Source: JBEVOS01 sp044226655 (lineage in GTDB: Bacteria > Pseudomonadota > Alphaproteobacteria > Caulobacterales > Aquidulcibacteraceae). From it: a stretch of DNA of 64,000 bases. A program made the translations under genes and the position numbers. Below the pieces are notes generated by a model. The model saw nothing but the letters and a program-made list of their open reading frames with translations, searched no databases and had not been told where the DNA came from. Below, piece by piece: positions 15,900 through 24,259 of this stretch (the stretch's first letter is position 1; every line of letters starts with the position of its first letter). The stretch covers positions 1,178,001 through 1,242,000 of the forward strand of contig JBGAGO010000001.1 in assembly GCA_044226655.1 (NCBI GenBank), read 5' to 3'.

Positions 15900-16681
15900 T
15901 CGCGCTCACGACCTCCGTTTTGGCCGTCACGCTGCTGAGCGGCGCGCTTGTCGGGTTCCTGCTCGGCCTGTTCGGCGGGGGCGGCTCGGTGCTGGCCGCG
16001 CCGCTGTTGCTCTATGCCGTGGGCGTGCGCGATCCGCACATCGCGATCGGCACGTCGAGCGCGGCCGTCGCCGCCAACGCCGCCGTCAATCTGGTCTCAC
16101 ATGCGCGCGGAGGCCGTGTGAAATGGCCCTGCGCCATCACCTTTGGCGGCGCGGGCCTGATCGGCTCGTTCGCCGGCTCATCGCTGGCGAAGCTTATCTC
16201 GGGCGGCGCGCTGCTGCTCGGCTTCGCGATCGCCATGGCGGCGATTGCGATCTCCATGCTGGGCGCGCGCAAAAGCGAAGGCGATCCTGACGTGCACATC
16301 ACGCCGCGCCTGGCGCTGCGGCTCGCGCCCTTGGGTCTGCTCGCCGGATTCGCGGCGGGCTTTTTCGGCATTGGCGGCGGCTTCTTGATCGTGCCGGGGC
16401 TGATGCTGGCGACCGGCATGCCGATCGCCTATGCGACGGCGTCTTCGCTGGTCTCCGTCGCGCTGTTTGGAACGGCGACCGCGATCAATTACGGCCTGTC
16501 CGGCTTGGTGGATGTGCGCCTCGCCGCGCTGTTGCTGGCAGGCGGCGCGGTTGGCGGCGCAGCGGGCGTGAAGGCCGCCGCCAATCTCGCACAGCGCGCC
16601 GCGCGCCTGCGCCAGCTGTTCGCGCTGATGATCCTTTTGGTCGCCGCCTATGTCGCCTGGCGCGCGCTGAGTCTGCTCTAG
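15896..16681 (+). CDS. TSUP/TauE-family sulfite or sulfur-compound exporter
   Basis: A 261-residue polytopic inner-membrane protein of the TauE/SafE (TSUP) family, with two repeated halves each carrying a glycine-rich motif: LLGLFGGGGSVLAAPLL and GFFGIGGGFLIVPGLML. About eight hydrophobic helices are visible. The start is GTG at 15896, overlapping the rhodanese stop by 4 nt; an upstream ATG would overlap much more. In BigR-type loci such exporters are thought to remove sulfite made by the dioxygenase, and the context supports that here. Confidence 0.9.
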   Translation: MIALTTSVLAVTLLSGALVGFLLGLFGGGGSVLAAPLLLYAVGVRDPHIAIGTSSAAVAANAAVNLVSHARGGRVKWPCAITFGGAGLIGSFAGSSLAKLISGGALLLGFAIAMAAIAISMLGARKSEGDPDVHITPRLALRLAPLGLLAGFAAGFFGIGGGFLIVPGLMLATGMPIAYATASSLVSVALFGTATAINYGLSGLVDVRLAALLLAGGAVGGAAGVKAAANLAQRAARLRQLFALMILLVAAYVAWRALSLL

Positions 16682-16732
16682 CGACAGCCTGATCTTAGCG
16701 CTTTGGAAAGCGGGGCCGGTCACGCTCACGCC

Positions 16733-17989
16733 ATGGGCGCGACGGCGATTTCGGCAGCGGCGGCCCCGGCGGCGCGCGAGGGGCTCGGCCGCTGGGAGCG
16801 CTTGGGCGCGTCCCTGTGCCTCGCACAATGCTCGGAGCCGTTCTTCAACGCGCTGGCGCAATCGCAGGGCCTGACCGAAGCGCCCGGCTACGCGCGGTTG
16901 GCCTGGGCGCCGGTCTGGCTGTTCATGGCTTGGGCCGTTTGGCGCGACAGACGCGTGGCCGCGGCCACGCTGGCGCGCACGCCGCTGTTGATGGCCTTGC
17001 TCGGCTTGGCCGCGCTCTCGGCGCTGTGGTCGATCGATCCGGGCGCCAGTGCCCGGCGCGCGATCTGGCTCGCGCTCACCATGAGCTTCGGCCTCTACCT
17101 CGCTTGGCGCATGAGTTGGCGCGAAATTTTGGAGGTCTGCGGCTGGACCTGGTTTGGCTTTATTTTCGGTTCGGCCGCGCTCGCCCTGTTCGCGCCCAGC
17201 ATCGGCGTGATGGCGGACGAACATCCCGGCGCCTGGGCTGGGCTGTGGACGCACAAGAACATGATGGGCGGCATCATGGCGCTCGGCGTTCCGCTCGGCA
17301 TCGCCGCCGCGATGCTGAGCGGCAGGAAGCGCTGGCTCCTGCTCGCAGGCCTCAGCTTCCTCATGGTGCTGATGTCGACCTCGAAGACGTCTTTGCTCGC
17401 CTCCATGCTGGGGCTCGGCGTCCTCGGCGCGGGCGCGATCGCGCGGCGCGGACCGATGCAGGCGCTGGTCGTCGCGACGGGCGTCGGCGCCGCCGCGATC
17501 ATCGCGGGCAGCGTGTTTCTGCTCGCGCCCGAGCTCATCGTTTCGCTGATCGGGCGCGATCTCACCTTCACGGGCCGCACCGATATCTGGCTTCAGGCGG
17601 AACACGCGGTCGCGGCGCGCCCTGTGCTCGGTTACGGCTATTACGCCTTTTGGCTCGATCCCGATGGGCCTGCTTACGCGATCCGCGCCGCGGTCGGCTG
17701 GGCGGTGCCGAGCGCCCATAGCGGCTGGCTCGATCTCGCGCTCGGCCTTGGCGGCGCGGGCGTCGCGCTGTTCGCTTTGCAATTGGCGGCGACGTTGCGG
17801 CGCGGCCTGATCGCGCTGGCCGATCCAATCGCGGGCTTGTGGGCGCCGGCCTTTCTCGCCGCGTTCGCGCTCTACACGATGAGCGAAAGCCACGTGCTCG
17901 AAGCCAACAACATTTTCTGGACGCTCTATTGCGCGGTCACGGCCAAGCTGGCGCGCGACGCGCACGCGCGTAAGACGGAAGCCGCATGA
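16733..17989 (+). CDS. O-antigen ligase-like (Wzy_C) membrane protein
   Basis: A 418-residue integral membrane protein with about ten to twelve hydrophobic helices and the Wzy_C signature: LTFTGRTDIWLQAEHAV, then HSGWLDLALGLGG after a long periplasmic loop (residues about 285-335). Relatives either ligate O-antigen to lipid A-core or polymerise exopolysaccharide. No glycosyltransferase or LPS gene is nearby, so the substrate is open. The ATG at 16733 is preferred over one 30 nt upstream because it leaves a short cytoplasmic N-terminus. It overlaps ruvC by 4 nt, an odd partner. Confidence 0.82.
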   Translation: MGATAISAAAAPAAREGLGRWERLGASLCLAQCSEPFFNALAQSQGLTEAPGYARLAWAPVWLFMAWAVWRDRRVAAATLARTPLLMALLGLAALSALWSIDPGASARRAIWLALTMSFGLYLAWRMSWREILEVCGWTWFGFIFGSAALALFAPSIGVMADEHPGAWAGLWTHKNMMGGIMALGVPLGIAAAMLSGRKRWLLLAGLSFLMVLMSTSKTSLLASMLGLGVLGAGAIARRGPMQALVVATGVGAAAIIAGSVFLLAPELIVSLIGRDLTFTGRTDIWLQAEHAVAARPVLGYGYYAFWLDPDGPAYAIRAAVGWAVPSAHSGWLDLALGLGGAGVALFALQLAATLRRGLIALADPIAGLWAPAFLAAFALYTMSESHVLEANNIFWTLYCAVTAKLARDAHARKTEAA

Positions 17990-18483
17990 GCGCGCCGATT
18001 CTCATCCTCGGCATCGATCCGGGCCTGCAACGCTGTGGCTGGGGCGTGATCGCGAGCGAAGGCGCGCGGCTTTCCTATGTCGCGCATGGCGTGATCAAGC
18101 CGCCGACGGATCTGTCGCTGGCTGAGCGGCTGGCCATTTTGCTGAGCGACCTCGCCGCCGTGATCGATGCGCAAGCGCCGCATGAGGCCGCCATCGAAGA
18201 GACGTTCGTAAATTCCAATGCGCGCGCCGCGCTCGCGCTCGGTCAGGCGCGCGGCGTGACGCTGGCCGGCTGCGCCCAGCGTAGGCTCCCGGTTGCGGAA
18301 TATTCGCCGGCGACGATCAAGAAATCGCTCGTCGGCACGGGCGGCGCCGACAAGGAGCAAGTCGCCTTCATGGTGCGCCGCCTTCTGCCCACCGCCGGCG
18401 CCGTCAGCGCAGACGCCGCCGATGCGCTCGCCACTGCACTCTGCCACGCCGCGCACGCCAGCTGGCGCAAGCGAACCGGATAG
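17986..18483 (+). CDS. ruvC: Crossover junction endodeoxyribonuclease RuvC
   Basis: Resolves Holliday junctions in complex with RuvAB. At 165 residues it is slightly short but normal for alphaproteobacteria. The RNase H-like fold starts ILILGIDPGLQRCGWGV with catalytic D11. The second acid is in EAAIEETFVN, and the C-terminal acid pair is in SADAADALATALCHA. Its start overlaps the stop of the O-antigen ligase-like gene by 4 nt. ruvA follows after 74 nt. Confidence 0.96.
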   Translation: MSAPILILGIDPGLQRCGWGVIASEGARLSYVAHGVIKPPTDLSLAERLAILLSDLAAVIDAQAPHEAAIEETFVNSNARAALALGQARGVTLAGCAQRRLPVAEYSPATIKKSLVGTGGADKEQVAFMVRRLLPTAGAVSADAADALATALCHAAHASWRKRTG

Positions 18484-18557
18484 GGCGTGCGCGCCCGGGC
18501 TCATTTCTTGCGCAAACGAATTGATCCGAATCCGTTCAGTTTGCGCGCGGAGGCCGC

Positions 18558-19172
18558 ATGATCGGATCACTCAAGGGCGTCGTCGAAGCCGTCGGCGAAG
18601 ACAGCGCCATCATCGATGTGAACGGCGTCGGCTATCTCGTCGCGGCCGGATCGCGCACGCTCGTGCGCTTGAGCGTGGGCGCGGGCGCCAAGCTCTATGT
18701 CGAAACGCATGTGCGCGAAGATGCGATCCGCCTGTTCGGCTTCGCCAGTGAAACGGAGCGCGCCTGGTTCGCGCATGTGCAGACCATTCCCGGCGTCGGC
18801 GCCAAGGTCGCGCTCGCCATCCTCGACGTGCTGACGCCCGGCGAATTGCAGGACGCGATCGCGCTGCAGGACAAAGCCTCGGTGGCGCGCGCCAATGGCG
18901 TGGGTCCCAAGCTCGCCGCCCGCATCGTGCAGGAACTCGCCGGCAAGGCCGGGCCGAAGGGCTTTCTCGGCGCAGCGCTCGATGCGCCGCGCGCCAGCAC
19001 GAGCGCTACGATTCTTTCCGGCGCGCGCACGGAAGCTGTCTCCGCGCTGGTCAATCTGGGCATCGACCAAGCGAGCGCGGCGCGCGCCGTCGCCGCTGCG
19101 GCGAAAGCCATGGGCGCTGACCCCGCCGCCCCCGATCTGATCCGCGCCGCGCTGAAAGAGGTCAGCCGGTAG
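18558..19172 (+). CDS. ruvA: Holliday junction branch migration protein RuvA
   Basis: Tetrameric DNA-binding platform for RuvB. It has 204 residues in three domains: an OB fold (IGSLKGVVEAVGEDSAIIDV), a tandem HhH domain (IPGVGAKVALAIL and NGVGPKLAARIVQEL), and a small C-terminal RuvB-contacting domain (EAVSALVNLGIDQASAARAV). GCGCGGAGGCCGC precedes the ATG. ruvB is not directly next: a convergent YCII gene and a DUF4287 gene lie between them. Confidence 0.96.
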   Translation: MIGSLKGVVEAVGEDSAIIDVNGVGYLVAAGSRTLVRLSVGAGAKLYVETHVREDAIRLFGFASETERAWFAHVQTIPGVGAKVALAILDVLTPGELQDAIALQDKASVARANGVGPKLAARIVQELAGKAGPKGFLGAALDAPRASTSATILSGARTEAVSALVNLGIDQASAARAVAAAAKAMGADPAAPDLIRAALKEVSR

Positions 19173-19174
19173 CC

Positions 19175-19534
19175 TCAGCCGCCGGGCGGCCCATCGAGCA
19201 TCGGGCGCATTTCGCACGCGCCCTCCCAGCCTTCGCCGTAGAGCCGGTGCAGCTCCATGAATTCGACCGCGGATTGCAGCGCTGCTTCGCGCGTCGGGTA
19301 CTCGAAGATCGCGTAGCCTGCGACGACCTCCTTGGTCTCCGTGAATGGGCCATCGGTGACCAGAAGCTTGCCGTTCTTCAAGCGCACGCGCGCGGCGAGC
19401 GCGGTCGGCGCCAGGCCGCCGCCGCCCAGCATCGCGGCGCCGGCTTTCGCGGACAATTTGCCCATTTCCTCCATCAGACGCGGCGGCGGCGGTGCGGCGT
19501 CATCGGCGGTGAGGACGAGATACATGAAGCGCAT
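19175..19534 (-). CDS. YCII-family (DGPF-domain) protein
   Basis: A 119-residue protein of the YCII/PhnB-like DGPF group: start MRFMYLVLT, core LVTDGPFTETKEVVAGYAIFEYP, and a C-terminal RRLYGEGWEGACEMRPM-like tail. The dimeric alpha-beta fold is related to dabB-type barrels; members near ECF sigma factors are often called sigma-linked, but the enzyme role is unclear. AGGAAAGG lies upstream of the chosen ATG at 19534. It converges on ruvA with only 2 nt between the stops and splits the ruv locus. Confidence 0.85.
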   Translation of the reverse strand: MRFMYLVLTADDAAPPPPRLMEEMGKLSAKAGAAMLGGGGLAPTALAARVRLKNGKLLVTDGPFTETKEVVAGYAIFEYPTREAALQSAVEFMELHRLYGEGWEGACEMRPMLDGPPGG

Positions 19535-19675
19535 GGCGAAGCCTTTCCTGGAATGCGCGGACCAACGCGCTGAAGCTAGGACGCGGTCCCGCGCGCGGCG
19601 CCGACATTTTTCGCCGCCATGTCTGCGTCCTGGCCGCGCCGGCGTCCTTGAGGCAAACATGCGAAGGAGCGTGCA

Positions 19676-19894
19676 ATGAGCTTCCAGGCTTATCTCGACA
19701 ACATCGAAGCCAAAACGGGCAAGAGCCCGGCTGCGTTCAAGAAGCTCGCGGCGCAGAAGGGCTTCGCGGACAAGAACGGCATCAAACCGGGGGTGAAGGC
19801 GGGCCAGATCGTGGCTTGGCTCAAGGACGAGTTCGCTCTCGGCCACGGCCATGCCATGGCCATCGTGGCGCTCCTCAAGGGCAAGAAGGACTGA
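19676..19894 (+). CDS. DUF4287 domain protein
   Basis: A 72-residue helical protein matching DUF4287: MSFQAYLDNIEAKTGKSP, then a lysine-rich middle (KPGVKAGQIVAWLKDEF) and the conserved GHGHAMAIVALLKG. Such small proteins occur alone or fused to DUF5655/SRPBCC domains; the biochemical role is unknown. GAAGGAG sits 7 nt before the ATG. It precedes ruvB by 45 nt and may share its transcript. Confidence 0.85.
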   Translation: MSFQAYLDNIEAKTGKSPAAFKKLAAQKGFADKNGIKPGVKAGQIVAWLKDEFALGHGHAMAIVALLKGKKD

Positions 19895-19939
19895 CGGCGG
19901 CTGAACGAATTGGGAACCGAATCGCGCTAGCAGGGCGGA

Positions 19940-20971
19940 ATGGCCGATTCCGGGGACCGCATCGTTTCGCCCGCGCGCATGCCCGGAGAGGCGGCGGATC
20001 GCGCGCTGCGGCCGCAGGGCTTCGACGAGTTTACTGGCCAGCGCGCGGCCAAGGCCAATCTCAAAGTGTTCGTGGAAGCTGCGCGCGGCCGCGCCGAGGC
20101 GCTCGACCACACGCTGCTGTTTGGCCCGCCGGGCCTGGGCAAAACCACGTTGGCGCAAATCCTGGCGCGCGAGCTGGGCGTGGGCTTTCGCGCCACCAGC
20201 GGGCCGGTGATCGCGCGCGCGGGCGATCTCGCGGCGCTGCTCACCAATCTCGAACCGCGCGACGTGCTGTTCATCGACGAGATCCATCGCCTTGCGCCCG
20301 CGGTGGAAGAAATCCTCTATCCGGCGATGGAGGATTATCACCTCGACATCATCATCGGCGAAGGGCCGAGCGCGCGCTCCGTGCGCATCGACATTGCGCC
20401 CTTCACGCTCGTCGGCGCCACCACGCGCGCGGGCCTGCTCGGCACGCCGCTGCGCGATCGCTTCGGCATTCCGGTGCGGCTTGAATTCTATGAACCGGAT
20501 GAGCTGACGCTGATCGTGCGGCGCGCGGGTGAGAAGCTGGGCGCGGAGATGACGCAGGAAGGCGCGCTCGAAATCGCCAAGCGCGCGCGCGGCACGCCGC
20601 GTGTCGCCGTGCGCCTGCTGCGCCGCGTGCGCGATTTCGCCGACGCGGATGGCGCTGTGATCAATGCGGCGACGGCGGATAAGGCGCTCAAGCGCCTGGA
20701 CGTCGATGGCGATGGCCTCGACATGCTGGATCGGCGCTATCTCAAGGCCTTAGTCGAAACCTATGGCGGCGGCCCTGTCGGCGTCGATACGCTGGCCGCG
20801 GCGCTCTCGGAAGCGCGCGACGCCATCGAAGATGTGATCGAGCCCTATCTGATGCAGCAGGGCTTTGTGATGCGCACGCCGCGCGGCCGTATGGCCGCCG
20901 CACGCGCCTATGAACGGCTCGGCAAGGTTCCTCCGCCCGCGCCGTCTGCGAGCGGGGATTTGTTCGAGTAG
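19940..20971 (+). CDS. ruvB: Holliday junction branch migration helicase RuvB
   Basis: AAA+ motor that drives Holliday junction migration with RuvA. It has 343 residues: Walker A GPPGLGKTT at 62-70, Walker B LFIDEIHR around 110-117, sensor 1 in LVGATTRAGLL, the arginine-finger segment LRDRFGIPVRLEFY, and the C-terminal winged helix ending GFVMRTPRGRMAA. The short extension MADSGDRIVSPARM is typical of alphaproteobacterial RuvB. A toxin-antitoxin pair follows 24 nt downstream. Confidence 0.97.
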   Translation: MADSGDRIVSPARMPGEAADRALRPQGFDEFTGQRAAKANLKVFVEAARGRAEALDHTLLFGPPGLGKTTLAQILARELGVGFRATSGPVIARAGDLAALLTNLEPRDVLFIDEIHRLAPAVEEILYPAMEDYHLDIIIGEGPSARSVRIDIAPFTLVGATTRAGLLGTPLRDRFGIPVRLEFYEPDELTLIVRRAGEKLGAEMTQEGALEIAKRARGTPRVAVRLLRRVRDFADADGAVINAATADKALKRLDVDGDGLDMLDRRYLKALVETYGGGPVGVDTLAAALSEARDAIEDVIEPYLMQQGFVMRTPRGRMAAARAYERLGKVPPPAPSASGDLFE

Positions 20972-20995
20972 CCGCGCATGGTGTAAGCTCCGCCC

Positions 20996-21283
20996 ATGGC
21001 CGATCTCACCGTCACGCTGTCTCCCGAAACGGCCGCCGAGCTGACGCGGCTCGCGCAGGAGTCCGGAACATCCGTTGAAGCGCTGGCGGCTGAGGCGATT
21101 GAAATCATCTACATAGATGGTCCGCCGCATCTCAGCCCGTCGCCAGCGGCGTTTGAGGCTGGCATCGCCGCGCAGCGCCGCGAATTGACCGAAGGAACCG
21201 CCGCCCTGTTCGAGCATGATGACGTTCTCGCGCAAGCGCGGGAGGTCTTGGCTGCAGCGAAGAAGCCGCCGGAAGGCCGGTGA
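20996..21283 (+). CDS. Putative antitoxin of a ParDE/RelBE-type module
   Basis: A 95-residue acidic protein. The first 40 residues (LTVTLSPETAAELTRLAQESGTSVEALAAEAI) have the strand-helix-helix pattern of a ribbon-helix-helix DNA-binding domain. The C-terminal half is a helical tail like those that wrap ParE toxins. It overlaps the toxin gene by 4 nt (GTGA), the usual antitoxin-first order. It should neutralise the toxin and repress its own promoter. Confidence 0.72.
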   Translation: MADLTVTLSPETAAELTRLAQESGTSVEALAAEAIEIIYIDGPPHLSPSPAAFEAGIAAQRRELTEGTAALFEHDDVLAQAREVLAAAKKPPEGR

Positions 21284-21576
21284 AGCGCATTGTCTGGCTC
21301 GCGCAGGCGCGCCAGGATCTGCTGGACATCGCCGCGTATTTCGCCGCGCGCGACCCCAGGGTGGGCGAGACGCTCATCGCGCGAATTGAGGCCGCCGCAA
21401 CCATGCTAGCCCAACGGGATATTGGGCGGCCAAGCCGCGTGCCGGACTTGCGGGAGCTCAGCGTCGTCAAGACGCGCTATATCATCGCTTACGAAACGAA
21501 CGACGCGCATGTCATGATTTTTCGCGTGATTCACGCATCGCGCCACTGGCCGGTGGGCGGTTGGCCTAAATCCTAA
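21280..21576 (+). CDS. ParE/RelE-family toxin
   Basis: A 98-residue basic protein of the RelE/ParE fold: start KRIVWLAQARQDLLDIAAYFAARDP, central GRPSRVPDLRELSV, then TRYIIAYETNDAHVMIFRVIHASRHWP. The R-E-L/Y-R-I-x-Y and I-R-V-x-H-x-x-R-x-W pattern is typical of ParE toxins that target gyrase. Without the RelE catalytic trio a ribosome-dependent RNase is less likely. The start is GTG at 21280. The final tail GGWPKS is longer than in many relatives. Confidence 0.83.
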   Translation: MKRIVWLAQARQDLLDIAAYFAARDPRVGETLIARIEAAATMLAQRDIGRPSRVPDLRELSVVKTRYIIAYETNDAHVMIFRVIHASRHWPVGGWPKS

Positions 21577-21668
21577 ACCTGTCGTGCGCTTATGCCTGTC
21601 CAGTTCGTCCGCTAGCGAGAGGCTGGAAGAGCGCCTATGTCAGAGTTTCATTCTATCTTGGACATGAC

Positions 21669-23258
21669 GTGACGGCAGAAGCCGAACCTTCCGCGCAGAG
21701 GCCGCGCCGCGGCATGACGGCCGACGAGGCCGTCGCCGCCAATCATGCCAATCGCTGGCCGATCACGATCTGCATCATGGCCGCGACCACCATGGTCGTG
21801 CTCGATCAGACCATCGCCAATGTCGCTTTGCCGCACATGCAGGGCTCGCTCTCGGCCTCGCAGGACCAGATCACCTGGGTGCTGACGTCCTATATCGTGG
21901 CGTCTGCGCTGGCGCTGCCGATGTCGGGTTGGCTCACCGAGCGCATCGGCGCGCGCACTTTGCTGTTGGGCGCGGTGGCCACCTTCACCGTGTCCTCCTT
22001 CCTGTGCGGAATCGCGCAGAACCTGCCAGAGATCGTCATCTTCCGCATTCTGCAGGGCGCGAGCGGCGCGCCGCTGATGCCGCTCTCGCAGGCCATCGTG
22101 TTCGACGTGCACCCGCCGGAGAAGCGCGCCCAATCGATGACGATCTGGGGCCTCGGCACCATGGCCGCGCCCATGCTCGGCCCCTTGGTCGGCGGCTATC
22201 TCACTGAGAATCTCAGCTGGAATTGGGTGTTCTTCGTGAACATTCCGATTGGCGTCGCGTGCTTCGTGGGCCTGTCGACGTTCCTGTCGCAAAGCACGGA
22301 TACGAAGAAGCGCCCGTTCGACGGCATGGGCTACGCGTTCATCATCTGCTTCATCGGCGGCCTGCAATTGATGGTCGATCGCGGGCAGACGGCGGGTTGG
22401 TTCGATTCCGCGGAAATCTGGATCTACGCCGCCGTCGCCGGCTTCGGGCTCTATTTCTTCATCGTGCACGCGATGTTCGCAAAGAACCCGTTCTTTCATA
22501 CGCGCGTGCTCACCAATCCTGCGCTGCTCACCACCGCCGCGCTCGGCTCGGTCATCACCGCCGCGATGATGAGTTCGACGGCGCTGCAGCCGCTGATGGT
22601 GCAGGGGCTCTTGGGCTATTCGGTGATCCAGGCGGGCGTGGTCGCTACGCCGCGCGGCATCGGCCTCTTGATCAGCATGCAGGCGGCGAGTTTCCTGCTG
22701 CCGAAATTCGGCGCGCGCGTGCTGATGCTGGCGGGCATGACCATCACCGGCATTTCGCTCATCATGATGAGCGCGTTTTCCCTGCAGATGGATTCGACCC
22801 CGCTCATCATCACCGGCTTCATTCAGGGGCTTGGCGGGCCGCTGGTGTTCATGCCGATTTCGATGATGGCGCTCAATTCGCTGGCGCCGGACGTGCGCAC
22901 CGAGGGCGCGACACTGTTCAACCTGTTCCGCAATCTCGGCAGCAGTTTGGGCATCGCCATCGTCGGCGCCATTCAGGTGCGCGATGCGGGCGCGGCGCGC
23001 GCGCACCTCGTGGAGAATTTGCGGCCCGACAATCCCAACCTGGCCGCCGCCATGCCGCAGGCGTTTCAGACGCAAGAGGGCATCGCCCAGCTCAACGCGA
23101 TGGCGACGCAGCAGGCGGCGATGGTGTCCTACGTTTCGGTGTTCGGCCTCCTCGGATGGGTCTGCCTGCTATGTTTGCCACTGGTGTTCTTCCTCAAAGC
23201 GCCGGCCATGGCGCCGGTCTCGCAGAAACACGAGCCGGCTGAACTCATGACGGAGTGA
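21669..23258 (+). CDS. DHA2-family (EmrB/QacA) multidrug efflux permease
   Basis: A 529-residue major facilitator with 14 predicted helices. Typical segments are VVLDQTIANVALPHMQGSLS (motif D1 region), the helix 2-3 loop SGWLTERIGARTLLL (motif A), and motif C-like GLGTMAAPMLGPLVGGYLTE. The cytoplasmic N-terminus of about 35 residues is charged. The start is GTG at 21669. EmrB transporters usually pair with an HlyD-type adaptor and a regulator; neither is adjacent here, so it is either an orphan or uses an adaptor encoded elsewhere. Confidence 0.92.
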   Translation: MTAEAEPSAQRPRRGMTADEAVAANHANRWPITICIMAATTMVVLDQTIANVALPHMQGSLSASQDQITWVLTSYIVASALALPMSGWLTERIGARTLLLGAVATFTVSSFLCGIAQNLPEIVIFRILQGASGAPLMPLSQAIVFDVHPPEKRAQSMTIWGLGTMAAPMLGPLVGGYLTENLSWNWVFFVNIPIGVACFVGLSTFLSQSTDTKKRPFDGMGYAFIICFIGGLQLMVDRGQTAGWFDSAEIWIYAAVAGFGLYFFIVHAMFAKNPFFHTRVLTNPALLTTAALGSVITAAMMSSTALQPLMVQGLLGYSVIQAGVVATPRGIGLLISMQAASFLLPKFGARVLMLAGMTITGISLIMMSAFSLQMDSTPLIITGFIQGLGGPLVFMPISMMALNSLAPDVRTEGATLFNLFRNLGSSLGIAIVGAIQVRDAGAARAHLVENLRPDNPNLAAAMPQAFQTQEGIAQLNAMATQQAAMVSYVSVFGLLGWVCLLCLPLVFFLKAPAMAPVSQKHEPAELMTE

Positions 23259-23308
23259 GGCCTCGCGCCGTTTGATCGCGGCCGCGGCCGCCGTTAATCT
23301 CTGCGGCT

Positions 23309-24259
23309 ATGCGGTGGGCGTTCATTCTGTTGTTTCTTATTGGCGTGACGGGCGCTGCCGGCGCGCAAACGCCTTCGCCGCCGCTCGACGGCTTCGGCGA
23401 TTACAAGTTCGGCGAGCAGATCAACGATGTCCGCGCGCGCGGGCATGGGCATTGGACGCAAAGCGACATCGATGGCGGCCTTGTCGCGCTGAGCGGCGGT
23501 GAGCAAATCGTGCTTGGCGGTTTGACTTTCGATGAAGTCCTCATCTTTCAGCAGGACCGCTTGCGCCGCATCATGCTCGTGAACCAGGTGCAAGCGCCTG
23601 ATCTCGCCGCGTGTGAAGACGCGCTCACGACGCTGACGCATCTCGTTGAAGGCGTTTATGGCCCGCTCGATAGTGACGCGCCGGGCTGGGAACAGGCCGT
23701 GGTGACGCATCAGCTGCGCACAGAGGGCGGCTCCATCGTCCGCTTCCGTCAGGGTGAGACCGGCGCGCTCGGCCAGGGCAGCGCCGATCGCATCTGGCCG
23801 CAATTGTTCGTGCAAACCTATGCCCGCGCAGATCCGCACGGGGAGGGCGCGGCATGCAATCTCTCGGTCGCTTTCGATCCGCTCGCCTACACCGGTCCCT
23901 TGCCGTTGCGCCTCGGCCTGTTGCCCGCGCCAACTGCGGAGGAGTTGGAAGCGGCCGGTCCGGTGATGGAGACCGGCGAAATGTTCTGGTTTCGCCGACC
24001 GACGGGGCGCGATTTCGCGCAGCACTATCCCGATGAAGCGCTGAGCCACCATGTCGGCGGCCGTGTCGTGCTCGATTGCATCATCCGCGCCGATGGGCGG
24101 CCCGCTTGTCGCGTGCAATCGGAAACGCCGCCGCATTACGGGTTCGCCGAGGCGGCGCGTAACATCGCCATTCCCTTTCAGACGCTGCCGTTCATCAATG
24201 GCCGCGCCATCGAGGGGCGCCGCGTCCTCATTCCCATCACCTTTCGCCTGGGAAACTAG
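23309..24259 (+). CDS. Exported protein with C-terminal TonB-like domain
   Basis: A 316-residue protein with a signal peptide (MRWAFILLFLIGVTGAAGAQ). Residues 25-215 form an unrecognised domain beginning GFGDYKFGEQINDV, a motif seen in small exported proteins with DUF-type beta folds. Residues about 235-316 match a TonB C-terminal domain: HYPDEAL, GGRVVLDCIIRADGRPACRV, AARNIAIPFQ, RRVLIPITFRL. There is no membrane anchor or proline-rich spacer, so it is not a normal energy transducer. The stop overlaps that of the convergent LysR gene by 4 nt. Confidence 0.7.
   Translation: MRWAFILLFLIGVTGAAGAQTPSPPLDGFGDYKFGEQINDVRARGHGHWTQSDIDGGLVALSGGEQIVLGGLTFDEVLIFQQDRLRRIMLVNQVQAPDLAACEDALTTLTHLVEGVYGPLDSDAPGWEQAVVTHQLRTEGGSIVRFRQGETGALGQGSADRIWPQLFVQTYARADPHGEGAACNLSVAFDPLAYTGPLPLRLGLLPAPTAEELEAAGPVMETGEMFWFRRPTGRDFAQHYPDEALSHHVGGRVVLDCIIRADGRPACRVQSETPPHYGFAEAARNIAIPFQTLPFINGRAIEGRRVLIPITFRLGN

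Noticed and set aside
16178..17965. A 595-codon open frame on the minus strand across the TSUP and O-antigen ligase-like genes
   Set aside because: The sequence is rich in R, A, Q and H with no domain, and is the mirror of two well-supported plus-strand genes. Long antisense frames are expected at this GC content.
21648..23075. A 475-codon minus-strand open frame opposite the EmrB transporter
   Set aside because: Low-complexity H/R/E-rich translation with no motif; the plus-strand transporter is convincing throughout.
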